From positions 22,835 through 86,834 of the forward strand of contig CAZLMW010000019.1 of the NCBI GenBank assembly GCA_964560875.1: a stretch of 64,000 nucleotides of DNA, in the 5' to 3' direction. Source of the stretch: CAZLMW01 sp964560875 (GTDB lineage: Bacteria > Myxococcota_A > UBA9042). Made by a program: the position numbers and the translations under genes. Positions 1-9,700 of this stretch are shown piece by piece. Numbering within the stretch: position 1 is the first letter of the stretch; every line of letters starts with the position of its first letter. The notes beneath the pieces were generated by a model that worked only from the letters and a program-made list of their open reading frames with translations, ran no database searches and was not told the origin of the DNA.

Positions 1-1481
1 GGCGCGTTGCTGTGCCACGACAGGTAGATGGCCTCGTCACTGCCCTGGTGATGCCAGGCCGAAAAGCGCGAGCGGGCGGATACATCGTCGGTGCCATCGG
101 TCCCCGTCGTCGCGCTGTCGTACACCGATTTGGGGGCGCCAGCGTATTGGGTGTGATAGCGCGCGCAGCTTTCCCAGCGCGGTCGCCCCGTTGTCAGCGC
201 CTTGGCCTTGGACGCGCCCGTGCCCCGCTGGATCAGGCCTTTTCCGCCACCAAAACGCACAACGTCGGCGATGACGTACTTGCCCGAGGCCGACCCCGTG
301 GTGTCGTTGTGGAGGATCACCGCTGCCTTGCCGCCGTCGGTGCCCTTGCGGAAGTGGAAGTGTCCGAGCCAATGCCAGGTTTGCCCGTGCTTGCGCTGGT
401 CGATGCGTCGATGCGTCACGCCACCGGCGTGGCGGATCTCGTAGTGCGCGTCGGGCACGCGATTGGAGCCGGCGGTGTAGCCGACATACACACCGTAGCG
501 CCCGGTCGCTGGGATGTACGGTGTGAACGTCGCGGTCGCCGTCGATTTGCCCGAGCTGCTCGCCACCGCCTTGGCCGCTCGATAGCCGCCGAGCGCGAAG
601 GGATTCACGCCGTTTTTGTAGGGCGCCTTGCCGTTGGCAAAACCCTTGTCCGAGCCCTTTTGCCACACGCCCTTCTCGACATAGGTGCTCTTGCCGTCCC
701 CGTTGTCGATGATCGCCACGTTCGCCTGCAGGTCGAGCTCCCGCACGCCGACAACCGTCGCCCCGGCGTTGTGAAGCAGCGGCACGAGGTAGTGGGTCGC
801 CGCCTCTGCGTTGACGAAGTCCTCGACAATGTCATGGGTGTTGCCGCGCTGGGTCGCCCATCGGCCCAACGTCTGGGTCCACGTCCAGCCGTGTCCCGGC
901 GACAGGTAGACGGTCACGCCGCTCAACGCCCCGGCGGGTTGCCCCGTGTGCGTCTGGCCGCTCAGCGAGGTCGACGGTGGCGGTGGTGGAGGCGAACTGC
1001 CGCCGTGTGAATTGTATTTGCTGTGTGAATTATATTTACTTTGTGAATTCTGTTTACCATTTCGCTCGGATTCGCGCATGGGAACCGGCTCGGGTGGCTT
1101 GACGAAGCGATTCATCGGTAGCCAATCGCCCGGCTTGTGGCCCTTCTCCCGCAGCCAGGGGAGCGCCGGCCAGGCGGGAACCTCCGCCCAAAGCCGCACG
1201 CCGACAATGGTGTCGTCGACATCGGCCTGGAAGCCGCGCTGAACGGTCTCGAGCACCGCTTCTTCGAGCGCGCCCCGCAGCCGTGGCCAGTCGATGGCCA
1301 CCCGGACGTCGAGCACACCGTATTTATCAGCGTCGGGGGCCCGGTGCGTCTCGATAAACGCATCTGGAACGGCGTGTGAATGCATTGGCGCGGCGCCGAA
1401 GACCTGGGCAAGCGGTGCCACTGCGAGCGCCCCCGCAAGACTGAGGAAGACGCGCGTGGCCGGCGGGATGTGGCGATTCAT
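1..1481 (-). CDS. N-acetylmuramoyl-L-alanine amidase-like protein with golvesin-like domain (3' end missing)
   Basis: The frame is open from an ATG at 1481 to the window edge (493 residues), so the C-terminus is missing. Residues 1 to about 30 look like a signal peptide (charged start, then FLSLAGALAVAPLA). After a low-complexity linker rich in Lys, Tyr, Asn, Ser and His, a YLSPGHGW motif resembles the metal-binding start of Amidase_3 enzymes, and YLSWHSNA at the window edge resembles the later SLHANA strand. Between them lies a beta-rich segment (ATFTPYIPATGRYGVYVGY, then YVIADVVRFGGG) typical of golvesin C-terminal-like domains. The likely role is peptidoglycan cleavage in the periplasm or outside the cell. 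The gene is divergent from rseP. The domain order is read directly; the activity is inferred from the family. Confidence 0.75.
   Translation of the reverse strand, partial: MNRHIPPATRVFLSLAGALAVAPLAQVFGAAPMHSHAVPDAFIETHRAPDADKYGVLDVRVAIDWPRLRGALEEAVLETVQRGFQADVDDTIVGVRLWAEVPAWPALPWLREKGHKPGDWLPMNRFVKPPEPVPMRESERNGKQNSQSKYNSHSKYNSHGGSSPPPPPPSTSLSGQTHTGQPAGALSGVTVYLSPGHGWTWTQTLGRWATQRGNTHDIVEDFVNAEAATHYLVPLLHNAGATVVGVRELDLQANVAIIDNGDGKSTYVEKGVWQKGSDKGFANGKAPYKNGVNPFALGGYRAAKAVASSSGKSTATATFTPYIPATGRYGVYVGYTAGSNRVPDAHYEIRHAGGVTHRRIDQRKHGQTWHWLGHFHFRKGTDGGKAAVILHNDTTGSASGKYVIADVVRFGGGKGLIQRGTGASKAKALTTGRPRWESCARYHTQYAGAPKSVYDSATTGTDGTDDVSARSRFSAWHHQGSDEAIYLSWHSNA
1006..1059. repeat. 18-bp in-frame tandem repeat, three units
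   Basis: The unit tgtgaattntatttnc with two following bases starts at 1006, 1024 and 1042. It encodes a KYNSHS-like hexapeptide in the amidase linker. It is AT-rich in otherwise GC-rich DNA, so it stands out. The third unit is the most diverged. Confidence 0.75.
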
Positions 1482-1603
1482 GGGCCGGGTTGTAGCGGCT
1501 GCTGACACCGGTCACAAGCGCCCCGCGACGCGGCCCCAAGGGACGAATCCATCCCCACCGTCCGCGCGACCGTGGGAATGCGTGCGCGCGCGGAGCGTTA
1601 ACT

Positions 1604-1609
1604 TATACT
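1604..1609 (+). promoter_or_regulatory. Possible -10 element for rseP
   Basis: TATACT lies 70 bases upstream of the chosen rseP ATG in the 197-bp divergent interval (1482-1678). No convincing -35 hexamer sits 16-18 bases upstream, so this is weak. Confidence 0.25.
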
Positions 1610-1678
1610 GTGCACCCGCGCTTGGTTCGCCGCGCGGGCGCCGGCCATCCAGCCGCCTCCAACGAGCCGCAATTACGC

Positions 1679-3484
1679 ATGTTCATCCTCTACTTCCTGC
1701 TGCTGCTCGGCCCGCTCGTGTTCTTCCACGAGCTTGGTCACTACCTCGTCGCGCGATGGATGGGCGTGCGGGTGCTGTCGTTTTCGATCGGTTTCGGTCC
1801 GGTGGTGGCGTCGTGGCATCGCAACGGCACGGAATACGCGGTGCGCGCGTTTCCCCTTGGCGGCTTCGTCAAGATGCTCGGCGACGACCCAACCGGTTCG
1901 GAGGAGATGCTGACCACCGGTCGCAACGAACACCCCGAGATACGGGCGCTCACCGCTGAATTCGACAGCCGCATGCCGGCGGACTCGTTTGCGGCCAAGC
2001 CCGTCTGGCGTCGCGCGTTCATCGTCGCGGCTGGGCCCATCGCGAACTTCCTGCTGCCCATCGTCATCATCTTCGGCGGGTCGATGGCGGTCGACTCGAC
2101 GGTTGTCAGCGGTCGCATCGGCACTGTCCTGCCGGGCGGTCCAGCAGCCAAGGCGGGTTTGCGCAGCGGGGATCGCATCGTCGCGGTGGATGGCACCCCG
2201 ATAGACAGCTTCATGGACCTGCGGCGGGAGATTTCGGCCCGCCCGGGCAAGAAGGCGGTCGTTGCCTACGAGCGCAACGGCAAGCGCGACACCCTCACGC
2301 TCGTTCCGGCCTCAAAACGCGACGTAAGGCTGCCCGAGCTCGGCATCGTCGACACGGTCGGCCGGATCCAGGTCTTGCCCGACGGTCAGAGCGCCATCCT
2401 CTCGGTGCAGCCGGGTTCATCGGCGTGGAAGGACGGTCTCCGTTCGGGGTTCCGCGTCGTCAAAGTGGCCGCCACCAAGACACCTCGGTACTACGAGTTC
2501 GAGGCCGCCCTCGCCGCCGCCAAAGGCCAAACCGTCACCCTCGAGGTCAAGCAGCTTGTCGCCGGTGAACCGATGCCGCGCAAAGAGCTGCGCAACGCCC
2601 GCAAGGCGCTGTACGGCAAAGAAACGCGCAAGGTGGTGGTGAATCTGCCCGCCGCGCGGGATGCAGGCTCGATCACAACCCAGCTCGGCATCGGTCCCGC
2701 TCAGGCTGTCGTCGGCGTGGTCGAGAAGGACTCCCCGGCCGACAAACAAGCCAACTTGCGCTCCGGCGACGAGATCCTCGCGGTCGACGGCAAGGACGTG
2801 GGCAGCTTCTTCGTTCTGCTCGACCGGCTGACCAAGCCCTACGACGACGTGCGCGCCGATCCGGCCAACCGCGGACTTGAGCCTGAAGTGCTGCTCACGG
2901 TGCTGAAAAAGGCGCTCGCCAAGCCGCGAAAAGTGCAGATTCGGCGCGGCGACAAGGTCCGCACCGTCGATTTCCAGCTCGGCGTCAAGCTCGACAAGAA
3001 CGAACGGCCACAGCTCACATTCGGCGCGTCCCAGCTGCAGCGCTACGAAGCCCCCGAGAAGGTCCCCAATAACCACCGGCTGGCTTACGCCGCCGAGCGC
3101 ACCGTCAGCGAGATGGGCGAAGCGATGAAGGTGACTTTGCTCACCGTCGCCGGGCTGTTCCGCGGTCACGTGCCGATGAAAGAGGTGGGCGGGCCGATCT
3201 TCATGGCGCAGCTCGCCGCCCGTACAGCCGACCTGGGATGGAGCTACTTCCTCAAGCTGATGGTCTGGATCTCGATCAACCTCGCGATCCTCAACCTGCT
3301 GCCGATCCCCCTCGTCGACGGCGGCCACCTGCTGTTCCTCGCGGTCGAAGCCATCAAGCGCAAACCCGTAAGCCTGCGCACCCGTATGATCGCCAGCTAC
3401 ATCGGCATGAGCTTCATCGGCCTGCTCTTTGTCGTCGTGATGAAAAACGACGTCGAGCGCCTCATCACCGCCCTCGTCAACTGA
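1679..3484 (+). CDS. rseP: RseP-like site-2 zinc protease with three PDZ domains
   Basis: This 601-residue intramembrane metalloprotease (M50 family) would cleave anti-sigma factors or other membrane proteins inside the bilayer. The zinc motif H17-E-L-G-H21 lies in the first membrane helix, and the family's second motif LLPIPLVDGG (Asp547) is near the C-terminus in another helix. Three PDZ-like units lie between: one with GPAAKAGLRSGDRIVAVDG, a degenerate one (GSSAWKDGLRSGFRVV), and one with SPADKQANLRSGDEILAVDG. Proteobacterial RseP usually has two PDZ domains and about 450 residues, so this form is enlarged. The ATG at 1679 is preferred over an upstream in-frame codon at 1610 because it starts directly at the membrane helix. 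tsaB follows 16 bases later. Confidence 0.9.
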   Translation: MFILYFLLLLGPLVFFHELGHYLVARWMGVRVLSFSIGFGPVVASWHRNGTEYAVRAFPLGGFVKMLGDDPTGSEEMLTTGRNEHPEIRALTAEFDSRMPADSFAAKPVWRRAFIVAAGPIANFLLPIVIIFGGSMAVDSTVVSGRIGTVLPGGPAAKAGLRSGDRIVAVDGTPIDSFMDLRREISARPGKKAVVAYERNGKRDTLTLVPASKRDVRLPELGIVDTVGRIQVLPDGQSAILSVQPGSSAWKDGLRSGFRVVKVAATKTPRYYEFEAALAAAKGQTVTLEVKQLVAGEPMPRKELRNARKALYGKETRKVVVNLPAARDAGSITTQLGIGPAQAVVGVVEKDSPADKQANLRSGDEILAVDGKDVGSFFVLLDRLTKPYDDVRADPANRGLEPEVLLTVLKKALAKPRKVQIRRGDKVRTVDFQLGVKLDKNERPQLTFGASQLQRYEAPEKVPNNHRLAYAAERTVSEMGEAMKVTLLTVAGLFRGHVPMKEVGGPIFMAQLAARTADLGWSYFLKLMVWISINLAILNLLPIPLVDGGHLLFLAVEAIKRKPVSLRTRMIASYIGMSFIGLLFVVVMKNDVERLITALVN

Positions 3485-3500
3485 ACCCGCGGCAATCCCA

Positions 3501-4160
3501 GTGGCCTCGATCGCGCTCGCCATCACGACATCGACCGCGACCCAAAGCGTCGGGCTGGCGGTGGACGATCGACCGCTCGCCGTCCGCACCATGACGTGGC
3601 GGCGCGGCCAACCCCGAACGTTGCTCCGCGACATCACCGAGCTGCTCAACGAGGCGGGCAAGGTGCTGCACGACGTCGACCGAATCGTCTGCGACGTCGG
3701 CCCCGGATCGTTTACAGGTCTGCGTTTTTCGATGGCGACAGCGCGGGCGCTCGCGTGGTCGCTCGGCATCCCCTGTCACGGCGTCGGTTCGCTGCAAACC
3801 ATCGCGTTCATGGCGACTCAACAAGGCGCACAAGGCCCCGTCCTTGCGGTGCTGCCGGCTCGTCGGCGTGTCGTCTACGCCCGGGTCGGAGACGTCGAAG
3901 CCGAGGTCCCCCACGCCGAGCTGCCGGAATTCGTCGACGCGGCGCCGGATAAACCCCAAGCGATCGCCGGACCGAGCGCCTGTTTGGAGGAGCTGGCGTC
4001 GCTCGACCTCCCGCAGCGCCCTGTCCCAGCCCCGGATATCGCGGCCATGCTCGGGCTTGCAGAGACCACCAAGCCCGTCGATTGGGCCGCATTGACGCCG
4101 AGCTACGTCGCGCTGAGTCAGCCGGAACGAATCGCCAACGCGGCGCAGTCGTCCCGATGA
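3501..4160 (+). CDS. tsaB: tRNA threonylcarbamoyladenosine biosynthesis protein TsaB
   Basis: This 219-residue protein matches TsaB/YeaZ, the non-catalytic partner that forms a complex with TsaD and TsaE to make the t6A modification at position 37 of ANN-decoding tRNAs in the cytoplasm. The N-terminal LAITTSTATQSVGLAV strand and the hallmark VGPGSFTGLR motif are plain. The length is normal. The chosen start is GTG at 3501, 16 bases after rseP. The last part (after about residue 150) is poorly conserved, as is usual. The next gene is convergent, 33 bases away. Confidence 0.88.
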   Translation: MASIALAITTSTATQSVGLAVDDRPLAVRTMTWRRGQPRTLLRDITELLNEAGKVLHDVDRIVCDVGPGSFTGLRFSMATARALAWSLGIPCHGVGSLQTIAFMATQQGAQGPVLAVLPARRRVVYARVGDVEAEVPHAELPEFVDAAPDKPQAIAGPSACLEELASLDLPQRPVPAPDIAAMLGLAETTKPVDWAALTPSYVALSQPERIANAAQSSR

Positions 4161-4193
4161 GTGGCGCTCGCCGTGCCGCGCTGATCGACACCG

Positions 4194-5942
4194 TCAACGC
4201 GATCGAACAAGGCGCCCCGGGCGCGCGCCGGTCAACTCACCGTTTCGCGCGATCACGACGCCGCTGACGATGGTCGCGATGTAGCCCTCTGCCCGCTGCA
4301 ACAGGCGCTTTCCGCCGGCCGGTAGATCCGCGACGAGCTCGGGTGGCCGCAGCTTCAACCCGTCGAAATCGATGATATTGAGGTCCGCTTTCTGTCCGAC
4401 CGCGATCGTGCCGCGATCGTTGAATCCGACAAACCGCGCTGTGTCGTGCGCCTGCATCTTGACGATCTTCTCGAGCGGGTAGCCGTCCTCGCGATCGCGC
4501 GCCCAATGGCTCATCAGGAAGGTCGGGAAGCTCGCGTCGCAGACCGTCCCCACGTGCGCGCCGCCGTCGCTCAACCCGGGCAGGGCGAGCGGGTGACTCA
4601 GCATCATGTGCACGTTGTCGAGGCTGCCTTCGGTGTAGTTGTAGATCGGAAAATAGATGAGCGCGTTGCCATCGTCCTGCAGCAGCGCGTCGTACAGGCC
4701 GCTGAGCACCGACTCCCCGCGCATCTTCGCCCGCGCGCCGATGCTTTCGGCCAGGCTGGGCTCGTAGTCGGGGTCTTCGCCGAGCGTGAACATGCGCATC
4801 CCGATCATCTCGATCTGCGCCAACAACAAGTCGGCGAGCGGCGGGATGGGGCTGCCATCACCGGCGACCGGCTCGCTCTTCTCGGTGAGCATCTGCGCCT
4901 TCAACTCCGGGTCGCGCATCCGGGCGACGCGTTCGGCGTGCGGCAGGTGGCTGATGGCCTTGTAGGAGGGAAAGCCCATGAACGGCTGAAACGTCGTGTT
5001 GAGGCCGAGCAGGACACCGATCGCTCGCGCGCCGACCTGCAGCCGAATGGGGATCCCGGCGGCGTCGGCTTGTTCGGCGCGGCGCATGATCCAGCGCCAT
5101 TGTTGCGGCGATTGATCGCGCTGCATGAGCGAAATGGACATCGGTCGTCCGGCGCGCTTGGCCATCTGCTCGATGACGTCGAACTCGCGGTCGAAATGCT
5201 CGTCGCCGGTCGTCATGTCAAAGTCGCTCACGGCCTGTATGACGCCGCGGTCAAGCCCGTCGAACGCCGCAACGATGCCCTCCAGCTCCCGCGCATTGGC
5301 CTCCGCCGCGGGCGTGTGGGCGCCGGTCGCGGACCGGTGGTTGTCGGTTCGTCCCGTCGAAAAGCCCACGGCGCCCGCTTCGAGGGCCTCGCGAAGGAGC
5401 GCGCGCATCTGGCCGATGTCGTCGTCGGTGGGCAGCTCGTTGTGCACCGCGCGATCGCGCATCACGTAGACGCGCAGCGGGTCGTGGGTCACCTGCAGGG
5501 CGAAGTCGATGCTGTGCGGCATGGCGTCGAGTGCGTCCATGTACTCGGGAAAGCTCTCCCACTCCCAGGTCAGGCCCTCCGCGAGGGCGGTGCCGGGGAT
5601 ATCTTCGACGCCTTCCATCAGCGCGATGAGCTTGTCGCGGTCGGCGGCGTGGCACGGGGCGAAGCCGACGCCGCAGGAGCCGAGCACCGCGGTCGTGACC
5701 CCGTGGACCGAGCTGGGCATGAGATCAGAGTCCCACGAGATCTGCCCGTCGTAGTGCGTGTGCAGGTCGGTGAACCCCGGCGTGACGATGGCGCCCGCCG
5801 CGTCGATCCTCTCCGCGGCGTCATCGGGCGCGTGGCCGACCGCCACGATCTGGCCGTCCTTGATGCCGATATCTCCGCCGTAGCGCGGCGCACCGGTGCC
5901 GTCGACGATGGTGCCGTTGATGATCTTCAGGTCGTAGGTCAT
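4194..5942 (-). CDS. N-acyl-D-amino-acid deacylase (D-aminoacylase-type amidohydrolase)
   Basis: This 582-residue protein belongs to the amidohydrolase superfamily. It begins with the typical small beta domain (MTYDLKIINGTIVDGTG), followed by the metal motif H61-T-H63 in DLHTHYDGQ. A Cys at residue 90 in LGSCGVG matches the metal-ligand cysteine of D-aminoacylases. LSDGGAHVG, with Asp459, is the conserved late aspartate motif. The family hydrolyses N-acyl-D-amino acids or related cyclic amides; the exact substrate cannot be told. The ATG at 5942 is chosen because the family starts at this strand; an upstream extension would add about 20 unconserved residues. Confidence 0.82.
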   Translation of the reverse strand: MTYDLKIINGTIVDGTGAPRYGGDIGIKDGQIVAVGHAPDDAAERIDAAGAIVTPGFTDLHTHYDGQISWDSDLMPSSVHGVTTAVLGSCGVGFAPCHAADRDKLIALMEGVEDIPGTALAEGLTWEWESFPEYMDALDAMPHSIDFALQVTHDPLRVYVMRDRAVHNELPTDDDIGQMRALLREALEAGAVGFSTGRTDNHRSATGAHTPAAEANARELEGIVAAFDGLDRGVIQAVSDFDMTTGDEHFDREFDVIEQMAKRAGRPMSISLMQRDQSPQQWRWIMRRAEQADAAGIPIRLQVGARAIGVLLGLNTTFQPFMGFPSYKAISHLPHAERVARMRDPELKAQMLTEKSEPVAGDGSPIPPLADLLLAQIEMIGMRMFTLGEDPDYEPSLAESIGARAKMRGESVLSGLYDALLQDDGNALIYFPIYNYTEGSLDNVHMMLSHPLALPGLSDGGAHVGTVCDASFPTFLMSHWARDREDGYPLEKIVKMQAHDTARFVGFNDRGTIAVGQKADLNIIDFDGLKLRPPELVADLPAGGKRLLQRAEGYIATIVSGVVIARNGELTGARPGRLVRSR

Positions 5943-6254
5943 GGCGCATTCCGTTGTGGTAACGCGTTGAGCGTGTGTGGGTAGCGGGCGCGATGGTGGC
6001 AATTTCCAGCGCCGCCGTCGATGCCCAGCGGCGGGGTTGGATTCCTTTGTGTCTGTCGGCGCTTATGCCGCTTGCCTCGCGGGGCGTCGCGCTGCACCAT
6101 CCGCGCCGATTTGAACCCGATGACCCGCCATTGCAACCCACAAAATGGGGGCAACCCGGGGAATGGGGCACCCATCGGATCGGCGGGCAACCGAGGCAAT
6201 GCCGTGCCCTCCCCGCCCGCGCACGCTGCCAAGATGAGCCCAGGAGCACCCAGC
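5943..6254. other. Divergent intergenic region (312 bp)
   Basis: This lies between the amidohydrolase (minus) and the PqqD-like gene (plus), so it should hold promoters for both. It contains several short G-runs and a GGGCAACC-type repeat near 6139-6193. I found no convincing -35/-10 pair, tRNA or recognisable riboswitch. Confidence 0.4.
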
Positions 6255-6530
6255 ATGACCGCCATCTACCAACTCAAACCCAGCGCGGCCATCCGTGAGG
6301 TCGCCGGCGAGATCTTCGTCGTGACCGAGGATCGCGCGTTCCACCATGCCCACGTCCCGACCGCCATCGACGCGCTCGCTGCCCTCCGTGAAAGCAGCCG
6401 CACGCTCGACGAATTGGTCGAGCTCATCGCCGGTCGTTACAACGTCGAGCCCGACCAGGCCCGCGCCGACCTGACCGACTTTCTTGCGACATTGGAGCAG
6501 CGGCGCATTGTCCAAACCACCGCGGCCTGA
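6255..6530 (+). CDS. PqqD-family peptide-binding protein (RiPP recognition element)
   Basis: This 91-residue protein has the size and pattern of the PqqD fold: an N-terminal beta hairpin (KPSAAIREVAGEIFVVTEDR), then helices with ALAALRESSRTLDELVELI and YNVEPDQARADLTDFLATLE. PqqD proteins bind the leader of a ribosomal precursor peptide and present it to a modifying enzyme, classically a radical SAM/SPASM protein. A good Shine-Dalgarno (AGGAG at 6243) precedes the ATG. A precursor candidate and a radical SAM enzyme lie on the same strand 7-9 kb downstream, so this is probably their chaperone, although a very large lipoprotein gene lies between. I saw no PQQ pathway genes. Confidence 0.8.
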   Translation: MTAIYQLKPSAAIREVAGEIFVVTEDRAFHHAHVPTAIDALAALRESSRTLDELVELIAGRYNVEPDQARADLTDFLATLEQRRIVQTTAA

Positions 6531-6755
6531 CGCGTCTGCTCGACGTCTCACCCTCTCGAAGTCAGCGGAATTGGTGGTCACCAGATTGCGGACCGCCACT
6601 GAAGTTGGCACATTACGCTCGGTTCGGGCCCCACCACCTGCCGTGACGGGGACAACCGACAGCGCGACGCGAACACCCGGATTCCCCCAAACCACCGGAT
6701 TCCCTGCCTTATCCCGCATGAAAATGGCCAAGTCGTCGCAGCACATGGAGACCAA

Positions 6756-9700
6756 ATGACCAACGTTCGCCTGCCCCGCGCGGCTCTGATCGCCGCCGCT
6801 GCGTTCGCTATGTTCGGCCTTTCCGCTTGCGGGACCGGGGATTCCCAGGTCGTTGGACCGCCGTCCGCGGACGCCGGCCCGACCGACACAAACCCCGACA
6901 TCAAGACCGATCCGGACGGCGGCAAGCAGCAGGGCACCATTTCGTTCCACATCGAGACGAAGGGCGGCAAGCAGCTCGTTGGCAACGTCAACCTCGTCAA
7001 CCTCGCGCCCGAGGAAGACAAGTACACAGGTCCCGGCCCCGACGAGAAGGGCTTTCAGATCGACGTGAACGTGCAGACGACGAACATCGCCAACGGCACG
7101 CAGGTCACGATCAAGATCGACGGCAAGGCGGCGGGCACCGGCACCGTGCAGGACAACGGCGCCAAGATCTCCAAGGTCACGCTGCCCTGTTCGGACAGCG
7201 GCACACCCAAGACGATCTCGGCCGAGGTCGCCGGCGTCGATCCCGCCAACAAGCGCTTTAACCTCTCGTGCGGTGACGCCTGCAACGCGCAGCTCGTCGC
7301 GCCCACCGGTTGCCTGACCACCGACGCCGACCCCGGCACCGCGGGCTTTCAGGCTTCGTTCAAGGTCAAGACGTCCACGCCCAGCTGCACGCACGCCTAC
7401 ATCGAGGTTCTCAAGGACACCGCCGGCGCCAAGCAGGACAAGGGCCAGGAAGTCGCCCTGCAGAACGGCGAAGCCAACATCGTCGTCACCCTCAGCGGCA
7501 CGGACACCGGGCACATCGCGGCAACCGCGCAGGTCAAGGCGCACGTCATCGACAAGAACTTCACCGAGCGTCCCGCCGGCGAGAGCAAGGCCATCGACGT
7601 CACGATCACCACCGAAAAACCGGTCATCCAGGTGGCCACGCCCTCCGAAGGCAAGCTGACGCTCGGCGACGACGCGGACAAGGCCAAGTCGGGCCTGCAG
7701 GTCGAGCTCAAGGGCAGCGTCACCACGCTCACCGTGTCGGACAAAGACAAGATCGCGGTCGACATCGACGGCGTCGCGGTCGCCAAGACCACGCCGGACA
7801 CCAAGGGCGTCTTCTCGGTCAACCTCGAGTTCAAGGCGTCCAAGACCTACAAGGTGTCGATTCGCGCCGAGAACTCCTGCGGCCTGAGCAGCGTCAAGGA
7901 GATCACCTACCAGGTGTTCACCGACCAGGCGATCCTCAACATCACCGAGCCCAAGGGCAAAGCCGTCCTGCTCGCCAACGACGATGACAACAAGTCGACC
8001 GCGCGCGTGTACGAGACACAGTTCGCCGTCGCGTTCTCCAAGGCCGCCGCCGGCAGCACCATCGGCGTCTACTGCCGCGCCAACCAGGTCGGCAGCTCGT
8101 TTGGCACCAAGCCCGTCGGCACCGCGCTGGTGACGCAGGGCGCCAAGGGTGTCAGCGTCAACGTGTCGCTCAGCATCGACGACTACGGCAACGAGATGGT
8201 CTGCGTGGCCCGCGATGACGGCGCCAACCAAGCAGAGAGCCCGCCGGTTGCGTTCACCGTCGGCCTGCCCGCGCCGTGCCTCAAGCTCACCCAGCCCGGC
8301 GACGGCATCACCACCAACGCCGCGTCGCTGCCCCTGACCGTGACCGCCAACAACCTCGAGGGTGCGGTCGTCAACGCCAAGATCGCCGTTACGACCGGTG
8401 TGACGTTCATCGACAAGGACCTGGGCAAGGTCGCCCAAAACAGCCTGAGCACCCAGCTGCAGCTCGTCGCTGGCAAGCCGCCCGTCGCGCTCCCCGATGG
8501 CGACTACGTGCTGACGGTTTCGGCCAAGGACAAGTACGGCAACAAGGCCAAGGACTCGACGTGCAGCGACATCAAGCGCACGTTCAAGGTGGACGCCACC
8601 GCGCCGACCGTCGCCATCCCGACGCCGGCTACCGCGACGCTCGACCCGCTCCAGAACCCGGACAGCGACAAGTCCGAGCCCGGTTACCAGACTGCGATCG
8701 TCGTCAAAGTCGGCGGCGAGCCGGTAAACGACAAGATCACGGTCTGCCTGAAGATCGGCAGCTTCTCCGTGCCGTGTCAGGACACCCAGCCGCCCAACCA
8801 GACGGTGACGTTCAACAACGTGACCCTGCTCCCCGGCGCCAACGCCATCAGCGCGACGGCGACCGACAAGATCGGCAACACCAGCAAGAAACCGACCACG
8901 CGCATCGTCAACCTCGTGTCCGACGCCGTGAAGGTCGCGCTCCTCTCGCCCACCGGTGACGTCGCTGTCGCCACGCCCGAAGTGACCCTCAAGGTCGCGG
9001 TGACCAAGAACGGCGTCGCGGTCGCCAAAGCCACCCACAACGTGCTCGTCAACGGCAAGCCGAGCCCCAACGCCACCGTGACCGAAGGCCCCGCCGGCAC
9101 CTACACCGCGGTCGTCAAGGGCCTCGGCGCCGGCCCCAACACGCTGCAGTTCGTGGCGATGCCCGGCCAGATCATCGAGGGCGTCTCGCAGAAGCTGACC
9201 GTCACCTACAAGGTCACCAAGCCGACCGTCACGATCTCCGCGCCCAACAATGGCGCGCTCTACAGCAAGGCGGCGACCGAGTGCCTGGCCGGTTCCGCCG
9301 CGTGCGTGCTCAAGAACCTGTCCGTCACCACGACCAACGCGGCCGACGGCAGCAAGGTCGAGATCAGCGCGGACTGCGGCGGCAAGACGCCCCTGACCGC
9401 CAGCGGCACCGTGACGAGCGGCAAGCTCACGCTGACCAACAAGCTCACGATGCCCGACAACAGCAAGTGCCGGCTCGTCGCCAAGGTCACCGATGAAGCG
9501 GGCCAAACGGCCGTTTCGTCGCCCGTCAATGTCGAGATCGACCGCACCGCGCCGCAGATCGTCGGCGTCACAGCGCCCGTCGGCAACGTCATCTTGGCCG
9601 ACAAGGACCTCGACAAGAACAAGAAGGGTATGCAGACCGAGCTCGCCGTGAGCGTGCGCGGCCTGCCGTCGACCAAGACCGTCTCGGTTGAGGTGTTCGA

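Noticed and set aside
6625..6642. TTGGCACATTACGCTC as a sigma-54 promoter
   Set aside because: The distance between the GG and GC elements is eight bases instead of ten, so it does not fit the -24/-12 consensus.
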